DNA of 41,444 nucleotides from Haplomitrium mnioides (GCA_049999725.1 JBNGIS010010916.1:1-41444), one strand, 5' to 3'; shown: positions 21,307 through 34,636, counted from the stretch's first letter. Numbers and translations: made by a program. Notes: generated by a model from the letters alone, not told the origin.

Positions 21307-23846
21307 TGTCACCCCCTTCCCTCCTCTCTTAACACCTGGTTGAGGCTTATTTCGGACAAAAGGGTGACAAAGAGTAACAAGGGTCTTTAATGAGATGGCC
21401 CCAACACCTTTGTTAGTGAATTCAGGTCTTAACGATCCTAAACTTCTCACCTGTCCTTCCCACACTACTCTCACAATCACCAAACCCAAGACAGACCTGT
21501 ATTCTTCCTCACCACAAACAGAGCAAACACAATTCAACTGATTATGGAGTACATCCACACTATGCTTGATGTAACACTTGTTTGCAGATATTCAATGTCA
21601 CCCCCTATGAACAGGAGTGTATGCAATTGTCACACATGGATGATCTTACAGCCTTCCTCTACAGGCTCTGTCCTAACATCTCCAAGACTAAACAATCTAC
21701 CAAGCACTCAATTATCAGCAAGTCTAACTACTCCAACACCTACAACAGAGCTATCTAACTTTTTCTCTCCACAAGATGGACAACACAACCCAACAGCTCA
21801 ATCTAACAAAATGGCCTTTCTAATTGTGTACAAAATTTTCTTCTTCTCTTCCTACTCTCCTAACATCACTCTAAAAGCATAATCCAACAGAAACATCACT
21901 CTCTCTACTACTCTATCTCCCCTCACCCACCCTATTCAGATAGTTTTTTAACTTTCCTCGTGAGAAACCCTGAATTTACTTCCTCAGGCTAGGAAGAGGT
22001 CTTATTTGACTTCCACCTTAGCAAGACAACTCTCTCAACTGTTGGCTCACCCACTCCACCCCGAGAATTGGATGGATCTTCCATGCAGTGCTCAAGCACT
22101 AACATGGCCACTCCTCTCCCTTCTCCACAAGATTATAACTCCAGCAGCACTCTCCCAATGCTTCTGGGACTGATTCTCCTGCACAAACTAAAGCAAAGGC
22201 GAACCAGGACCCCCCCTTGGCTGCCCCTCACGAAATACAGACTGAACGAGTTCTCCTCTCCTCTACGTGTTGGTCCACCTCCAAATGCTGGCCTGCCTTC
22301 AAATGTGAGTACACCTGAGTAGTCTGAACCTCTAGAGCCTCTTGCCCATCGATTCCCAGCACTCCCTCAGTCCACCTCCACCCTGTGATGACATTCCCTC
22401 ACGAGTACACCCCCTCACCAGAAGTCTCACTAGAATTCTCTCCCCTGTCTCTTGCTGCTTTCTCTACACAAAATTATCCGTCCCCTCCACAATAGAGTGA
22501 GCTCCCTTATACCCCTCGTGAATTTCTCATACCTTTTGTCGTTTCTCCTCCCTTTGATTTGGATTCTTCCTGTTTTTGGATGTCGATCGATGGAAATGGG
22601 TGTCACTCCGAGCATGCTCGTTGCTAACTATAGAACGAAAACTCCAAACGCTCTGTTTATTTCTGCAAGGTGGTGGAGATGATGTCAATTTCAAGGCTCT
22701 GGCTAAATTTTGCAAAACGACAAGAGCTCGGCGCAAATCTGATGGCAATTTTGAGGCGAAATTGACCCTCAATTCGAATAATTCTTCAATCTTCCCTCAT
22801 CGCACCTCGTCCCCGCAGAGGTCCGCGAACACTTCCAAGGAATCCCACGGGCTCCCTCGAAGCACCACGTTTCCGTAAAGCCTGAGATTCCCGCAAAATC
22901 TTTAAGATTCCCGATGGTTCTCGGATTCATGTTGAATGCCACGTAATCCGTTGATGCCAAGATGCCAGCGGAATCTGTTAGATTCCCGTAGATTCTTGAG
23001 CCCCGTAGAGGTGGCACGTTTTCGCTATGGCGCCGTCCGATGCCACCCCGCAAAGGGGTAGACGGACCGTCGTGTTGACCGTCTGTTGACCCGCTGACTT
23101 CCTTACTGCCACATCATCCGCAAGGTTTGTTCTCTTCGAATAAGAACTACCAAGGATCTCCGCTTTTGCCCCTAGTTGGATCGGTGATAGATCCTCTTTT
23201 CGGCACCGCTTCTTTGTTCGACTATATTGCCTATTCGGCATCTTTGGTTTTCCCATGGTCAGATTTGTGACTCGTCACTGTTTTGGTTGATCCCTTTTTG
23301 TTTCTCATTTTAAAACCTGTGATAGATCGCCGCTTCAAAGTCCCCGCAATGCACCCGATCAAATTCTCCCTCACAATTCGATCCGATCTCTTGCTTCGCA
23401 TCAATCCTTTCGCACAAGCCCTTCCTCGATCCCTCCTTTTGCACAGGTGTCCGTGTGTCACTTCGAATGTCAGCTCCGGAAATTATCCCATAAGTGTTTC
23501 TCCAAAAGGCCAATGCATTATATAAGTCCCACACTCCTTTGTTCTTTCGAGAGGTAGCCCCCTATAGGGGTGTAAGGCCACCGCATTCCCTTCTCTGCCC
23601 TTGGATGGACCTAGTTCAGGGCTAAACCCCCCCCCCCCCTCCCCCGAGGGCAAACTGTCCTCCAAGTTAGATAGTTAGGAAATTAGTGGGCTTGGCTTGG
23701 CCCTCAACACTTAGAGTAGTTCTATTTCTTTTTATCCTTATCCTTTTATTTTTACTTACTCCTCACTATGTCTTGAACCCTATTTGTGTACATTGGAAGC
23801 ACTTTTTTGAAAATTTTGCATAAAATACCTTAACACCCGACTGACA
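21307..23846 (-). repeat. Solo LTR S, same lineage as W (2,540 bp)
   Basis: Forward reading starts TGTCACCCCC and ends CCCGACTGACA, with satellite on both sides. The flanks GTTAT (21302-21306) and GCTAT (23847-23851) are a 5-bp target duplication with one change, which supports a solo LTR left by recombination. Internal blocks match W, for example 21935-22110 with 35470-35650. It is about 1.4 kb shorter than the W LTRs and lacks their large minisatellites. A run of 13 C lies at about 23627-23639. No gene is seen. Confidence 0.88.
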
Positions 23847-26800
23847 GCTATTGAAAAGAATTTGTGGGTGGCAATGTGCGTGACGAGAAAACATACCCTT
23901 GTTTGTTAAGACAACATTCAAGAGTTGTTTGAGGTCATGGATCGATATTGTTGGTGGCTCTGTGTCTTGCATGGAAATAGAGTCCCATTTTCTCGGTTTG
24001 GACAACAATAGATAGCAATTTGTGGTATTGGATCAAATTTGTGGGTGGCTCTTTGCTCTGTGAGGAAACAAAGCCTTGTTTGTTCGATTTTGAAGCAATT
24101 CTATAGCAATTTGTGGCATTGGAAAGAGTTTATGGGTGGCAACTTATATGATGAGAAAACATGGTGTTGTTTGTTTAGTTTCAACAACGTTCAATGTTCA
24201 TTTGTGGTATTGGATTGAATTTGTGGGTTGCTTCGTACCTTTTGTCAAAACTTAGCCTTGTTTGTTTAGTTTTGATAACAATTGAGAGAAGTTTGTGGTA
24301 TTGGATAGAATTTGTGGGTGTTTCATGCTTCACATGAAAATAGAGCCTTGTTTATTCAATTTCTTACAATGTTTAGTTTTGATAACATTCAAGAGCACAT
24401 TGTCTTATTGGATACAATATGCGTGTGGCTCTCTGCGTGACGAGAAAACCTACCCTTGTTTGCTTAATTTTGACAAAATTCAAGAGGAGTTTGTCCTATT
24501 GGATAGAGTTTGTGGAAGGCTTCGTATGTGCTGAGAAAACAAAGCCTTGTTTGTTTGATTTTGACAATATTTGATAGCAGTTTGTGGTATTGTATAAAAT
24601 TTGTAGGTGGCTCCATGCTTGATAAGAAAATATAGCCTTGTTTGTTTATTTTTGACAACATTCTATAGCAATTTATGTTATTGGATGGAATATATGGCTT
24701 GATCACTAGGTGACTAGAAACCATAGCCTTGTTTGTTCAATTGTGACATCATTCAATAGTGATCTGTGGTGTTAGATACAATTTATGGGTGGCAACTTGC
24801 CTCAACAGAAATCATAACCTTGTTTGTTCAATTTAGACAACATTCCATATGTATTTGTGTTATTGAATAGAATATGTAGGTGGCTTTGGGCCTAAGAAGG
24901 TATCATAGCCTTGTTTGTTTTGTTGTGATTAAATTTGATAGTAGTTTGCAGTATTGAATAGAGTTTGTAGATAGCTCCTTGGGAGATGAGAAAACTTAGC
25001 CATGTTTGTTCACTTTTGACAACATTTGATAGCAACTTGTTGTATTGGATAGAACTTCATGGTGGCTCTGGGCGTGACAAGAAAACAAATCTTTTTTTGT
25101 TTGGTTTCAACATAATTCAAGAGCATTTTCTCTAATTGGATAGAATTTGTGGGTGTCTCTTTGCGTGACAAGAAGACATAGCCTTGTTTGGTCAACTTTG
25201 ACAACTTGTTTGTTCATCTTTGACAACATTTGAGAGAAATTTCTCTTCTGGGACAGAATTGGTGGGTCGCTTCTTGTGTGACGAGAAAACATACCCTTTT
25301 TGGCTTAGTTTCAACAAAAGTTGATAGGAATTGGTGGTATTTGATAGAATTTGTAGGTGGCTTTGTGCCTCATGATAAAACATAGCCTTATTTGCTCAAT
25401 TTTGACAACATTTGATTGGAATTTGTAATGTTGGACTGACTTTGTAGGCGGCTTTGTGCCTCATCAAAAAACATAGCCTTGTTTGTTTGGTTTTGACGTC
25501 ATTCGAAAGCACTTTGCATAATGGGTGAAATTTGAGTGTGGCTCCTTGCGTGACCAAGAAACCTACTCTTATTTGTACATTTTTGACAAAATTCGAGAGG
25601 GGTTTGTGGTTCTGGATAGAATTTGTGAGGTGCTTTGTGCGTGATGGAAAAACATAACCTTGTTTGTTCACTTTCAGCAATATTTGATAGTAGTTTGTGG
25701 TAGTGTATACAATTTATGTGTGGCTTTGTGCCTCACATGAAAATATAGCCTTGTTTGTTTAATTTCTACAATGTTCAATAGTAGTTTGTTGTATATGATA
25801 GAATTTTCTTAGTGGCTTCTTGCTAAACAATAAAACATAGCCTTGTTTGTTTAGTTCTGACAACATTCCATAGCAATTTGTGGTGTTGGATAGAACTTAT
25901 GGCTTAATCTCTGTGTGACCAAAAACCATAGCCTTGTTTGTTGAGCTCTTACAATATTCAATAGTGGTTTGTGGTGTTGGATACAACTTATAGGTTGCCA
26001 CCTATCTCACAAGAAAACATTGCATTGGTTGTTCAGTTTTAACAACATTTGATAGCAGTTTGTGTTATTGGACGGAATATGAGGTGGCTTTGTGTTTGAC
26101 AAGGAAACATAGCCTTGTTTGTTTGGTTTTGATAAAACTCGATACCACTTTGTGGTACTCAATAGATTTTGTAGGTGGCTCACTAACACATGAGAAAACA
26201 TAGCCTTGTTTGTTTAGTTTTGACCACATTTGATAGCAATTTGTGGTATTCGATACAATTTGTAGCTAGCTCCCTACCTCATGAGAAAACATAGCCACAT
26301 TTGTTTAATCTCGACAAGATTCCATAGCAAATTGTGGTGATGCATAGATAGTGTCAGTAGATGCATGCTTGACAAAAAAAATATCTTTGTTTCTTCAGTT
26401 TCGCAACAATTGAGAGTAGTTTCTGGTATTGGATAAAATTTGTCGGTGTTTCTCTACGTGATGAGAAAACATAGCCTTGTTTGTTCAGTTACACAAAACA
26501 TTGATAGCAGTTTGTCATATTAGATAGAATTTATAAGAGGCTCCCTACCAGACCAGAGAACAAAGCCTTGTTTGTTTGATTTATCAACATTCAAGACCTA
26601 TGTTTTGTATCGGATAGAATTTGAGGCTTGATCCTTGTGTGACCAGAAACCATAGCCTTGTTTCTTCAATTATGAGAACATTCAATAGTGGATTGTGGTG
26701 TTGGATACAATTTGTGGGTTGCAATCTGCCTCACAAGAAAATTATAGCCTTGTTTTTTCAGCTTTGACAACATTGATAGTAGTTTTTGTTATTGGATAGA

Positions 26801-27901
26801 ATATGTAGGTGGTTTTGTACCTAAGAAGAGAACATAGCTTTTTTTGTTTCATTTTGACAAAATTGGATAGAAATTGAAGAACTGAATAGAATTTGTGGGT
26901 GGCTCCTTGTGAGATGAGAGACAAAGCCTTGTTTTTTCACCTTCAACAACATTCGAGAAAACGTTCTCTTCTCGGACAGAATTTGTTGATGGCTCCCTGC
27001 GTGACAAGAAAACATACCCTTGTTTGTTCAATTTTGTCAAAATTCGATAGTAGTTTGTGGTATTGGATAGAATTTGTGGGTGGTTATATATTTCATGAGA
27101 ATACAAAGCCTTGCTTGTTTAGTTTTGACAATATTTGATTGGAGTTTGTAGTGTTGGATGGAATTTGTGGGTGCCTTCGTGCCTCACAAGTAAACATAGC
27201 ATTGTTTGTTCAGTTTTGACAACATTCGAGAGCACTTTGCCTTATTGGATAGAATTTGTGGGTGGCCTCTTTTAGAACAAGAAAACCTACGCTTGTTTGT
27301 TTAGTTTTGAAAAAAATTAATAAGAGTTTGTGGTATTGGATAGAATTTGCGAGAGGCTCCACGCGTGATGAGAAAACATAGCCTTGTTTGTGCGATTTTG
27401 GCAATATTGGATAGGAGTTTGTGGTAGTATATAAAATTTGTGCATGGCTTTGTACCTCACAAGAAAACAAGGCCTTGTTTGTTTTATTTTGACAATGGTT
27501 GATTGTAGTTTGTGGTATGTGAAAAAATTTCCTAGTAGGTCTTTGCCTAACAATAAAACCTAGCCTTTTTTGTTTAGTTTTGACATCATTCCATAGGCGT
27601 TTGTAGTATTGGATAGAATTTATACCTCACTCTCTGCGTGACCAGAAACCATAGCCTTGTTTGTTGAGATCCAACAATATTCAATTGGGGTTTTTGGTGT
27701 CGGATACAATTTGTGGGTGGCCACCTACCTCACATTAAACATTGCCTTGTTTGTTCATTTTTGACAACATCTCATGGCATTTTGTGTTTGACAAGGAAAC
27801 ATAGCCTTCTTTGTTTTGTTTTGATAAAACTCAATAGCACTTTATGGTACTCAATAGATTTTGTGGGTGGCTCACTAACACATAAGAAAACATAGCCTTG
27901 T
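23847..27901 (+). repeat. 91-bp satellite array, block C (about 44 monomers)
   Basis: This is the longest block. Variants recur at about 1,724 bases: AAACCTAC monomers at 25559 and 27283, and CAATAAAAC monomers at 25828 and 27551. Two near-complete higher-order units are therefore present. The same series continues in block D after removal of W. The block ends at CTTGT (27897-27901), the W target site. Confidence 0.95.
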
Positions 27902-29562
27902 TGTCGCACCCCTTCTTCCTTCTTTAACACCCAATTGATGATGTTTCAGAGGAAAGGGGGGACAAAGAACAACTGGGCTCTTTAATGAGACGTCCCCAAA
28001 ACATTCAGGTCGTAACAATCCCAAACTTCTTACCTTGCATTTCCACACTACTCTCAACCCACCCAAGCACAAGTCAGGCATGCATTCCTTTCCACTACAC
28101 ATAGAGCAACCACAACTCAATTGACTTTGGGGTACACACCAATACTGTGCTTGATGCAAATTTGGTTGGAGATATTCAATGTCACCTCCTATGAACAGGG
28201 GTGTATGCAATTATTACACAAAAATGAACTTGCAGCATTCTCCTGCACGTTACATCCTAACACAACCAAGGCTAATCACTCCTCCAATCACTGGATTGTC
28301 AACATGACTAGCTACTCCAACACCCAAACCAAGCAGAGCTATCTGATTCAACCTCTCCACAGAATAGAAATTACAACCCAAGCGTAGAACCCCACCTATT
28401 AACCCTTCTAGACATGTGCAGAACTATCTTCCTCTCTTCCTAACTCTCCTAACATCACTCCCCCTACTATTATGCAACAAATTATCATCAACACTTCAGC
28501 CCAACCAAAATTGTAAGTAATATTGCCCTTGTTTTCTCCCAAGCTAGCCCGAATTCTTTCTTGGGATCTACCTCAGCCTTCTCAACACAATCCCCTATTC
28601 GTTGAAGTTCTAGACATAGGTTTAGAATCTCTGTTCCAAATATGAGTCCTGACTCTGAAAACACAACAACACTAGAAAGAATATCCACACTACCACTCAC
28701 TCCCCACTCACACACCATGTCTAGATAGTTTTTTAACTCCCATCGCTAGAAGCTCTGGACGACAGCCCTCCCAGCTGTTGGATCACCCACTCCACCCGAG
28801 AATTGGCTAGATCTTCCCCGCAGTGCGCAGGCACTAACGTGGTCACTCCTCTCTTTTCTCCACAAGATTGTAACACCAGTAGCACTCTCCCAATGCTTAT
28901 GGGACTGATCTCTTGCACAAACAAAAGCTAAAATGACACCAAGACCCCCCCTCCTTGGCTGCCCCTCACGAAATACAAACTGAAAGAATTCTCCTCTCCT
29001 CTAAGTGTTGTTCCACCTCCAAATGTTGGTCTGCCTTCAAAGATGAGTCCACTTGAGTAGTCTAAGCCTGTAGAGCCTCCTGTTCAACGATTCCCAGCAC
29101 TTGCTCAGTCTACCTCTACCCTGTGATAGCCTTCCTTCACGAGTATACCCACTTCACCAAAGGTCTCACCAGAACTCTCTCCTCCGTATCCTACTGCTCT
29201 CTTTGCATAGAAAAATTCGTCCCTATAGCTTCAGAGCAAGGTAGTCTATCCCAGTGTTTTTTCCCCCAGCCTCGACATTTCATCACCGCTCTTCCTTAAA
29301 GGTCCTTGTTTCCCTTATTTGACGGATGAGAGGTGCATTCCTACTTTTTACACAGCCCGCAAGTGGGCTTTTTACAGACTCAGAGTCTGAAATGGAGGCC
29401 AACAGCTGCGCTTTGTCGTCCTCTTCCTAACAAGACTGATTTCATGCCAATCTGACATCTGTAGCTTCAGCAATCAACGTTTGAAGAGACATACCTTTTC
29501 CTTTGTTTTTTCCCTATTTTAGCTTGACTATTTGTGAGATTCTTCGGATATCAAGCATCAGG

Positions 29563-30495
29563 CACGTGGCACGTCTAGGGAGCCTGTTGGATTCCTTAGG
29601 CTCGTAAACCCGTGAGATTTCTTGGACGTTGGACAGGGCACACATGGCACTTTAGGGTAGCCCGTTGAATTCCTCGGACTTAGAAACCCGTGAGAATCCT
29701 TAGACGTCAAGCAGCGGACATGTGGCGCTTCAGGGTAGCCTGTTGGATTTCACGGACTCGCCACCTCCTAAGATTCCTTGGAACTGCAGGCCAACTTTAG
29801 ATTGTTGGTCAAAGTTGACGGTCCAACTTCCTTGTGGAAAACGACATCGGATGGCGCTCTTTCGGATGACGTACTTCGGACTTCGGACTCCCTCTTCCGC
29901 GATCAACTTCAGATTTTTGGTCAAAGGTGACAGTCCAACTTCCCTGTGGATAACGGCGGCGGACGGTGCCCCTTCGAATGACGTGGCACTTTGGACTTCG
30001 GACTCCCTGTTCCACAGAAAACTTCGGACTCCCTCTTCGGTGGTCAAGTTCGGATTTTTGGTCAAAGGTGACGGTCCAACTTCCCTGTGGAAAATGGTGT
30101 CAGACGGCCCCCCTTCGGATGACGTGGCACTTCGGACTTCGGACTCCCTGTTCCGCAGAAAACTTCAGGCTCCCTCTTCCTCGGTCAACTTCGGATTTTT
30201 GGTCAAAGGTGACGGTCCAACTTCCCTATGAAAAACGGCGTCAAACAGCGCCTCCTCGGACATGTGGCACTTTAAGGTAGCCTGTTGGATTCCTCAGACT
30301 CGAAAACCTGTGAGGTTCTTTGGACATCGGATAGTGGACACGTGGCGCTTCGAGGTAGCCCGTTGGATTCCTCAAACTTGCCACCCCGTGAGATTCCTCG
30401 GAACTGTAGGTCAACTTTTGGATTGTTGGTCAAAGGTGATGGTCCAACTTCCCTATGGAAAACAACGTCGGACGGCACCTCCTCGGACACGTGGC
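29563..30495 (+). promoter_or_regulatory. G-box/ABRE-like motif cluster in the W left LTR
   Basis: ACACGTGGC is at 30338-30346 and 30487-30495, GCACGTGGC at 29562-29570, and ACGTGGC at 29981-29987 and 30122-30128, with decayed forms (ACATGTGGC) near 29718 and 30259. These match the bZIP-bound ABRE/G-box consensus known in plants. They lie in U3, which in this reverse-strand element is the right-hand part of the LTR. The same cluster is in the other LTR at 36522-37372. Confidence 0.45.
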
Positions 30496-30500
30496 ACTTC
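29740..30500 (+). repeat. Minisatellite of 112-141 bp units in the W left LTR
   Basis: The word GGTCAAAGGTGACGGTCCAA recurs with GGTC at 29807, 29919, 30060, 30200 and (after other sequence) 30428, giving steps of 112, 141 and 140. Because 141 is a multiple of three, one frame stays open across units. The right LTR has the same array with GGTC/AGTC at 36611, 36745, 36886, 37027 and 37306. Confidence 0.85.
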
Positions 30501-30533
30501 GGGGCAGCTCGTTGGATTCCTCGAACGCCAGAT

Positions 30534-30815
30534 CTTTGATATATCGTTGTTTCGGCACTCCTTGTTCCTTCTCTGGCCGGACCATCGATAGATTGTTGTT
30601 TTGACACTCCTTGTTCTTCTAGCCAAACTGTTGATAGATCATTATTTCAGCACTCCTTGTTCTTTCAGCCGGATTGTCGATAGATTGCTGTTTCGGCACT
30701 CCTTGTTCTTCCGGCCAAACCGTCGATAGATTGTTGTTTCGGCACTTCTTGTTCTTCTGGCTGGATCGTCGATAGATTGTTGTTTCGGCACTCCTTGCTC
30801 TTCCGGTTGGATATC
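30534..30815 (+). repeat. 46-bp minisatellite in the W left LTR (about 6 units)
   Basis: GATAGATTGTTGTTTCGGCA-type units have GATA at 30587, 30633, 30679, 30725 and 30771, steps of exactly 46. The right LTR has 46- and 49-bp units (37415-37690), and Z keeps about two units (13561-13650). Confidence 0.9.
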
Positions 30816-31436
30816 CCAACGGATCCCTGTTAAATGGGCTCTCCACTTAGGGAGGTCACTCAGAATTCACTTAACCAGGCTCCCTACTTAGGGAGGAGGA
30901 GTCCCGTTAAGCCCTACTAGGGCCCACCACCTACCCGTGAAGACTCGTAGACTCCCTCTATCGGACTGCGACCGTCAGCCTCCTTCGGACTGCGACCGTC
31001 GGACATCGAACCTCGGACCCCCTCAAACTGCGTACTTTGGACTGCGGTCATCGGACAGAAGACTTTGGACTGCGGACCTCCACCTCCTTCCATCGGACTG
31101 CAACCGTCGGACTCCTTTGGACTACGGACTTCTGACTCCCTCCATCAGACTGCGGACCTCAAACTCTTTCCATCGGACTGCCATCGTCAGACTCCTTCGG
31201 GCTGCGGGTACTAAGTGTTGGTTAACTTCCAAAAAGTTCTTCTTCCTTATTTCTGTTTTATTCTCTTTGATTCAAATTGCAATGCAATTGCCTTGAGCTC
31301 CTCTCTCTATCAAGCAATTGCACGCCCCAAATGGTCACAAATTGAGCATTCAATGGTCAAAAATATTGGCTCCTCCGTTTTGCATCCCAACTTCCACCCC
31401 TTTCCTCCGTTCTTGCCCATTTCTGCACCTATGGCC

Positions 31437-32602
31437 TGTGAAGCTAGAGGCTTCGCCGGTTTCTCCTCATGTGACTTTGATGTTGAGTGCACATTGAATA
31501 TGAGAGGTACGTTGAAGTGTGGCTGCAATCATCAATACACAACAAATTCTACAAAGAAAGAATACTCAATACAAAAATATTGTGGAAATCCTCACTCTTT
31601 ACTCCAAATGCTCTCACACAAATCACTCTTGCTCTCACCCTTCTAACTCTCAACACACTCCTCACTCTATGAAAGACTACCCCTCAAGTGCTTGTCCTCC
31701 AATGAGTCTTCAAAGTAGCTCCTCCAAGAGCTCCTCCAAGCGCTTCTCCAAAGGTCTCTCACAACTCTCAAATCTAAAATCTCCAAATGAAAACCAAGTC
31801 TAAAACTCAAGCTCAACCTCTCTTCTCCTCCTCCTTATATACTAGTCTAGATAATTACTAGGAGTAAAACTAAATATTCTATCACCCTAGATAAAGAATC
31901 TATGGTGATTATCTCTCTAATTATTAATTCCTACAAGTGCTCCTCAAGTATCTCCACCTTTTGTTTTCTTCTTCAAGAAGAAGCTTCTCATTTGGAGCTT
32001 CTCTTGTCAAAGAATCTCAACAATTGGTCCAAGACTTTTCTACCTTGTATTTGTCCCTACAAACAATTCCTAAGATGATACTTCGAGATTCCCTCAAAGA
32101 ATAAGTCAAAGAACAAATTGACTTTTCTTGACTTTTCTCCTCTTTAGTCTATTCTAGAAGAATCTCTATAAAATCAATAATACTAAGTCAATTCGCCTGT
32201 ACTATACCTTGTTGGAAAGCTTGTCAAGTAAGCTTTCTACCCATTCAATAATATTTGTATTTTATAATTTTTAGATACTCTCTGTTTTGACTTTTCTGCA
32301 ATTCACTTTTGTAACTTTGACCGGTTATAACTTCCGGTTTACAAGAGCTTTTTCACTTCTGTAAATTGGTACTAATTACTTAAGCACTATTATATCCCTG
32401 TATAAAATATCAGCTTCTAAACAATTCTAATAAGAACACAATTTACTCTGTACTCAATTCTACACATATTAAAGAAAACCGATCAAATCTTAGTTTCTCC
32501 TAATAACTTCTAAGTCTTCTCCATACTTTATCAAAATGCATCCCATTCTATGACAGGGCACTAATCTCATTAAAATTATCTCAAACATCTCATGCCTTCA
32601 CA
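31437..32602 (-). repeat. X-type solo LTR nested in the W left LTR (1,166 bp)
   Basis: Forward reading starts TGTGAAGCTAG and ends GCCTTCACA, the X LTR in reverse orientation. The empty site is seen in the right LTR at about 38354 (CTATGGCTGTGAACTC). The flanks are TGGCC on the left and TGCCATGAAC on the right, consistent with a TGGCC target duplication that lost one G. It is very similar to the LTR at 646-1789, and its TATA box is intact (31834-31841). Confidence 0.88.
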
Positions 32603-32972
32603 TGCCATGAACTCTTTCTCCCTTGTCTCGCCTTGATAGCAGTCCTCTCTTGTGATCCTCCTCAACAAGTTTGAAGTGAATCTTGAGGCTTGCTTTTCCT
32701 TTTTTCTACCTAAGGTTTCTTCCGCCTCTGTCTTTTTTTGTTATATCTGCGACATTCCGCCCTACTCTAGTTTCCTTTGTGGCTCCTCAATCTCTCCCTC
32801 CCTATCTTATAACCTCAAATCTTCCCTTCTCTCCAAGCATGTCTTGAGTCCTTTTGATGTACATTGGAAGCTCGTTTGACCCCAAAACCCTGAATCTGCA
32901 TGGCTTCTCACTTAATTTTTGAAATTTTTTTGAAAATATTACACAAAGCACCTTCACACTTGGCTGACATGA

Positions 32973-32984
32973 CTCCCCTTTTAA
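32973..32984 (-). other. Polypurine tract of element W
   Basis: On the reverse strand TTAAAAGGGGAG lies three bases (TCA) before the LTR start TGTCAGCC. Confidence 0.82.
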
Positions 32985-34617
32985 CTGTAAAGCGTCCTCA
33001 CAAACACTTTCTTCTGCTCTGTTCTACTGGTTGGCCATCTAGAGGTGAACTCAAGGAACAAAACTAAGAACCGCTAGACACCCTCGAAGAGTCACACTAC
33101 CTCTGTGCACTCACCCCCTTCGACCTCTTCCTTGGATCCCATATAAAAGTCGTATCTCCAATTTCTGGTTTGAGGTGGATACGGGATCTGTACAGCATCA
33201 TCCCTTGCTACATTTGCTTGTGGCCCGTAAAACCACCATTAGTTCTATGATCACTTTGCTGGCCCTTCTCTTCTAGCCTCAAGGTACTCACAACACACAC
33301 CTATAGGGAACAAGTGACAAAACAAGCATAAACATACATACAGTACATAGGTCATGTAAAAATAAAATTATATACCATATTGGAGGTGGCGGGGTTGTCC
33401 GTAACAATTCCTTCCCTGTCATCAATATCCTTGGGCAGGATTAAGGCGAGCTTCCTCTCTGGATTGAGATCGGGTTCCTCTTCCGGTAATTTTGGATCCT
33501 ATGGGCGGCAACTGGTTATTTTGATTATTGTGTATTCCACCACTTGAGGAAGCCCTAACTCGACGACACTTGGCAGTTGCTTGTCATGACTTTCCCCAGT
33601 CGGGTACACTGATGTCGACTCCCCTTGTAGTTCGGGTTCGGGGCTCGACCAACATTGGTCTTCCGAGGGCTCCTCCTCTTGTGAGGGATGAGGCTCAGTT
33701 GCACCCTTCCTTCCTTGCTCTAGTGGGGCCCTTCCCTAGTTCCTTGATTGGTGCGCGGATTCCTCTTCTTTTGGTTCTGATTCATCCGCCTCAGCTCGAA
33801 TGACGCAAGGAGTGAGATTCTACACCGCCGCTTGGAATGCTCCCGCCTTTTTGAGCTCATCTGGATCGCCTAGAAATTGCAATTCCGGGATATGTTTCAG
33901 GTCCTCCCTACCTATCCTCTCCTCATGAGTTGCCTCCAAGCCACCGACCAATTCTCCCTTCTCCTCGGTTTGTGTCTAGTAGAACCAGGTGGGGTATTCC
34001 GCCTCATATTCAGAATCGCTCATGAGTGACCACACTTGATTCGTACCCTTCTTAGCCTTTCACCTTTTCTAGCTCTTGCTCTTCTGGTGAGGCTTGGATT
34101 TTGCTCTGGCCTTTACTTGATAACAATCCTGTGAGGCAGAGGTTTCCTCCTTTACCCAAGCTGCTTCCTCCTCTCCATTTTGGCCATGTATGGCAATTGG
34201 ATACTCATACTTTTGACCTCAAGGTTCTGGGTAATTGGGAGAAACATGCCCAGGCTACCACAATTCCAGCATACCATAACTATCATTTTTGTGGGTCTGG
34301 TTGTGATCCACCCATCGGGTTGTTCAACTTAGGAGGTACATACCCCCTTCTCTAGATTTGGCTTGATGTTTGCAAGGAGGGCATGCATTACCTCTATTTT
34401 TGAACTCAATTCCGCTAAGCGAGTTCTCCTTCCATTGACAACCTATTTGATCCTTCGCTCCTTTCTCTGCTTCTTCCTTCTCGAAGATCCCTAATCATTA
34501 GAGCTGTTGCTATTGGAGTCACTGTCACTTTCCAAAGTAGATGCAGAGCTCTCCTCTGTTTCCTCATGGCTATTTAAACTATCAGAAGGGTATTCTAACA
34601 CATACTTAGCCCGTCTT
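32985..34617 (-). pseudogene. gag: Decayed gag remnants in the interior of W
   Basis: The interior is about 1.3 kb shorter than in Z. Near 34235-34275 the reverse strand still encodes CWNCGSLG, the remains of zinc knuckle 2, now without its His. Near 34500-34620 the Ser/Asp-rich segment upstream of the knuckles can be recognised, followed almost at once by the primer binding site, so the capsid part is deleted. The linker with GWE/RD-type residues is faintly seen near 34020-34140. I cannot recognise the protease motif VDGG. Numerous stops and shifts exclude function. Confidence 0.7.
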
Positions 34618-34636
34618 AACCCTCCTTCTAGTGCCA
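34618..34636 (-). other. Primer binding site of element W
   Basis: The reverse strand reads TGGCACTAGAAGGAGGGTT, about ten bases from the LTR end. It differs from the Z site at few positions (TGGCRCTAGAAGGRGGG). Confidence 0.6.

Larger units (their letters stand above)
27902..32969 (-). repeat. 3' LTR of W (5,068 bp including a nested solo LTR)
   Basis: Forward reading starts TGTCGCACCCC and ends TTGGCTGACA, followed by the polypurine tract. Without the nested X-type LTR it is about 3.9 kb. Compared with the right LTR it lacks about 60 bases near 28752. It contains a 112-141-bp minisatellite (29740-30500), a 46-bp minisatellite (30534-30815) and a CGGACTGCGACC-type degenerate repeat (30935-31210). 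The reading frame at 29722-30231 is a by-product of the minisatellite. Confidence 0.9.

Noticed and set aside
29722-30231. A 169-codon frame on the forward strand of the W left LTR, with counterparts at 36606-37316.
   Set aside because: It spans the 141-bp minisatellite (47 codons per unit), which keeps one frame open by period alone. It is antisense to the element and not conserved in end points between the two LTRs.
31437-32602. A small host gene in the segment absent from the right W LTR.
   Set aside because: It has TGTGAAG/CTTCACA ends, matches the X LTR along its length and is an insertion with remnants of a target duplication.
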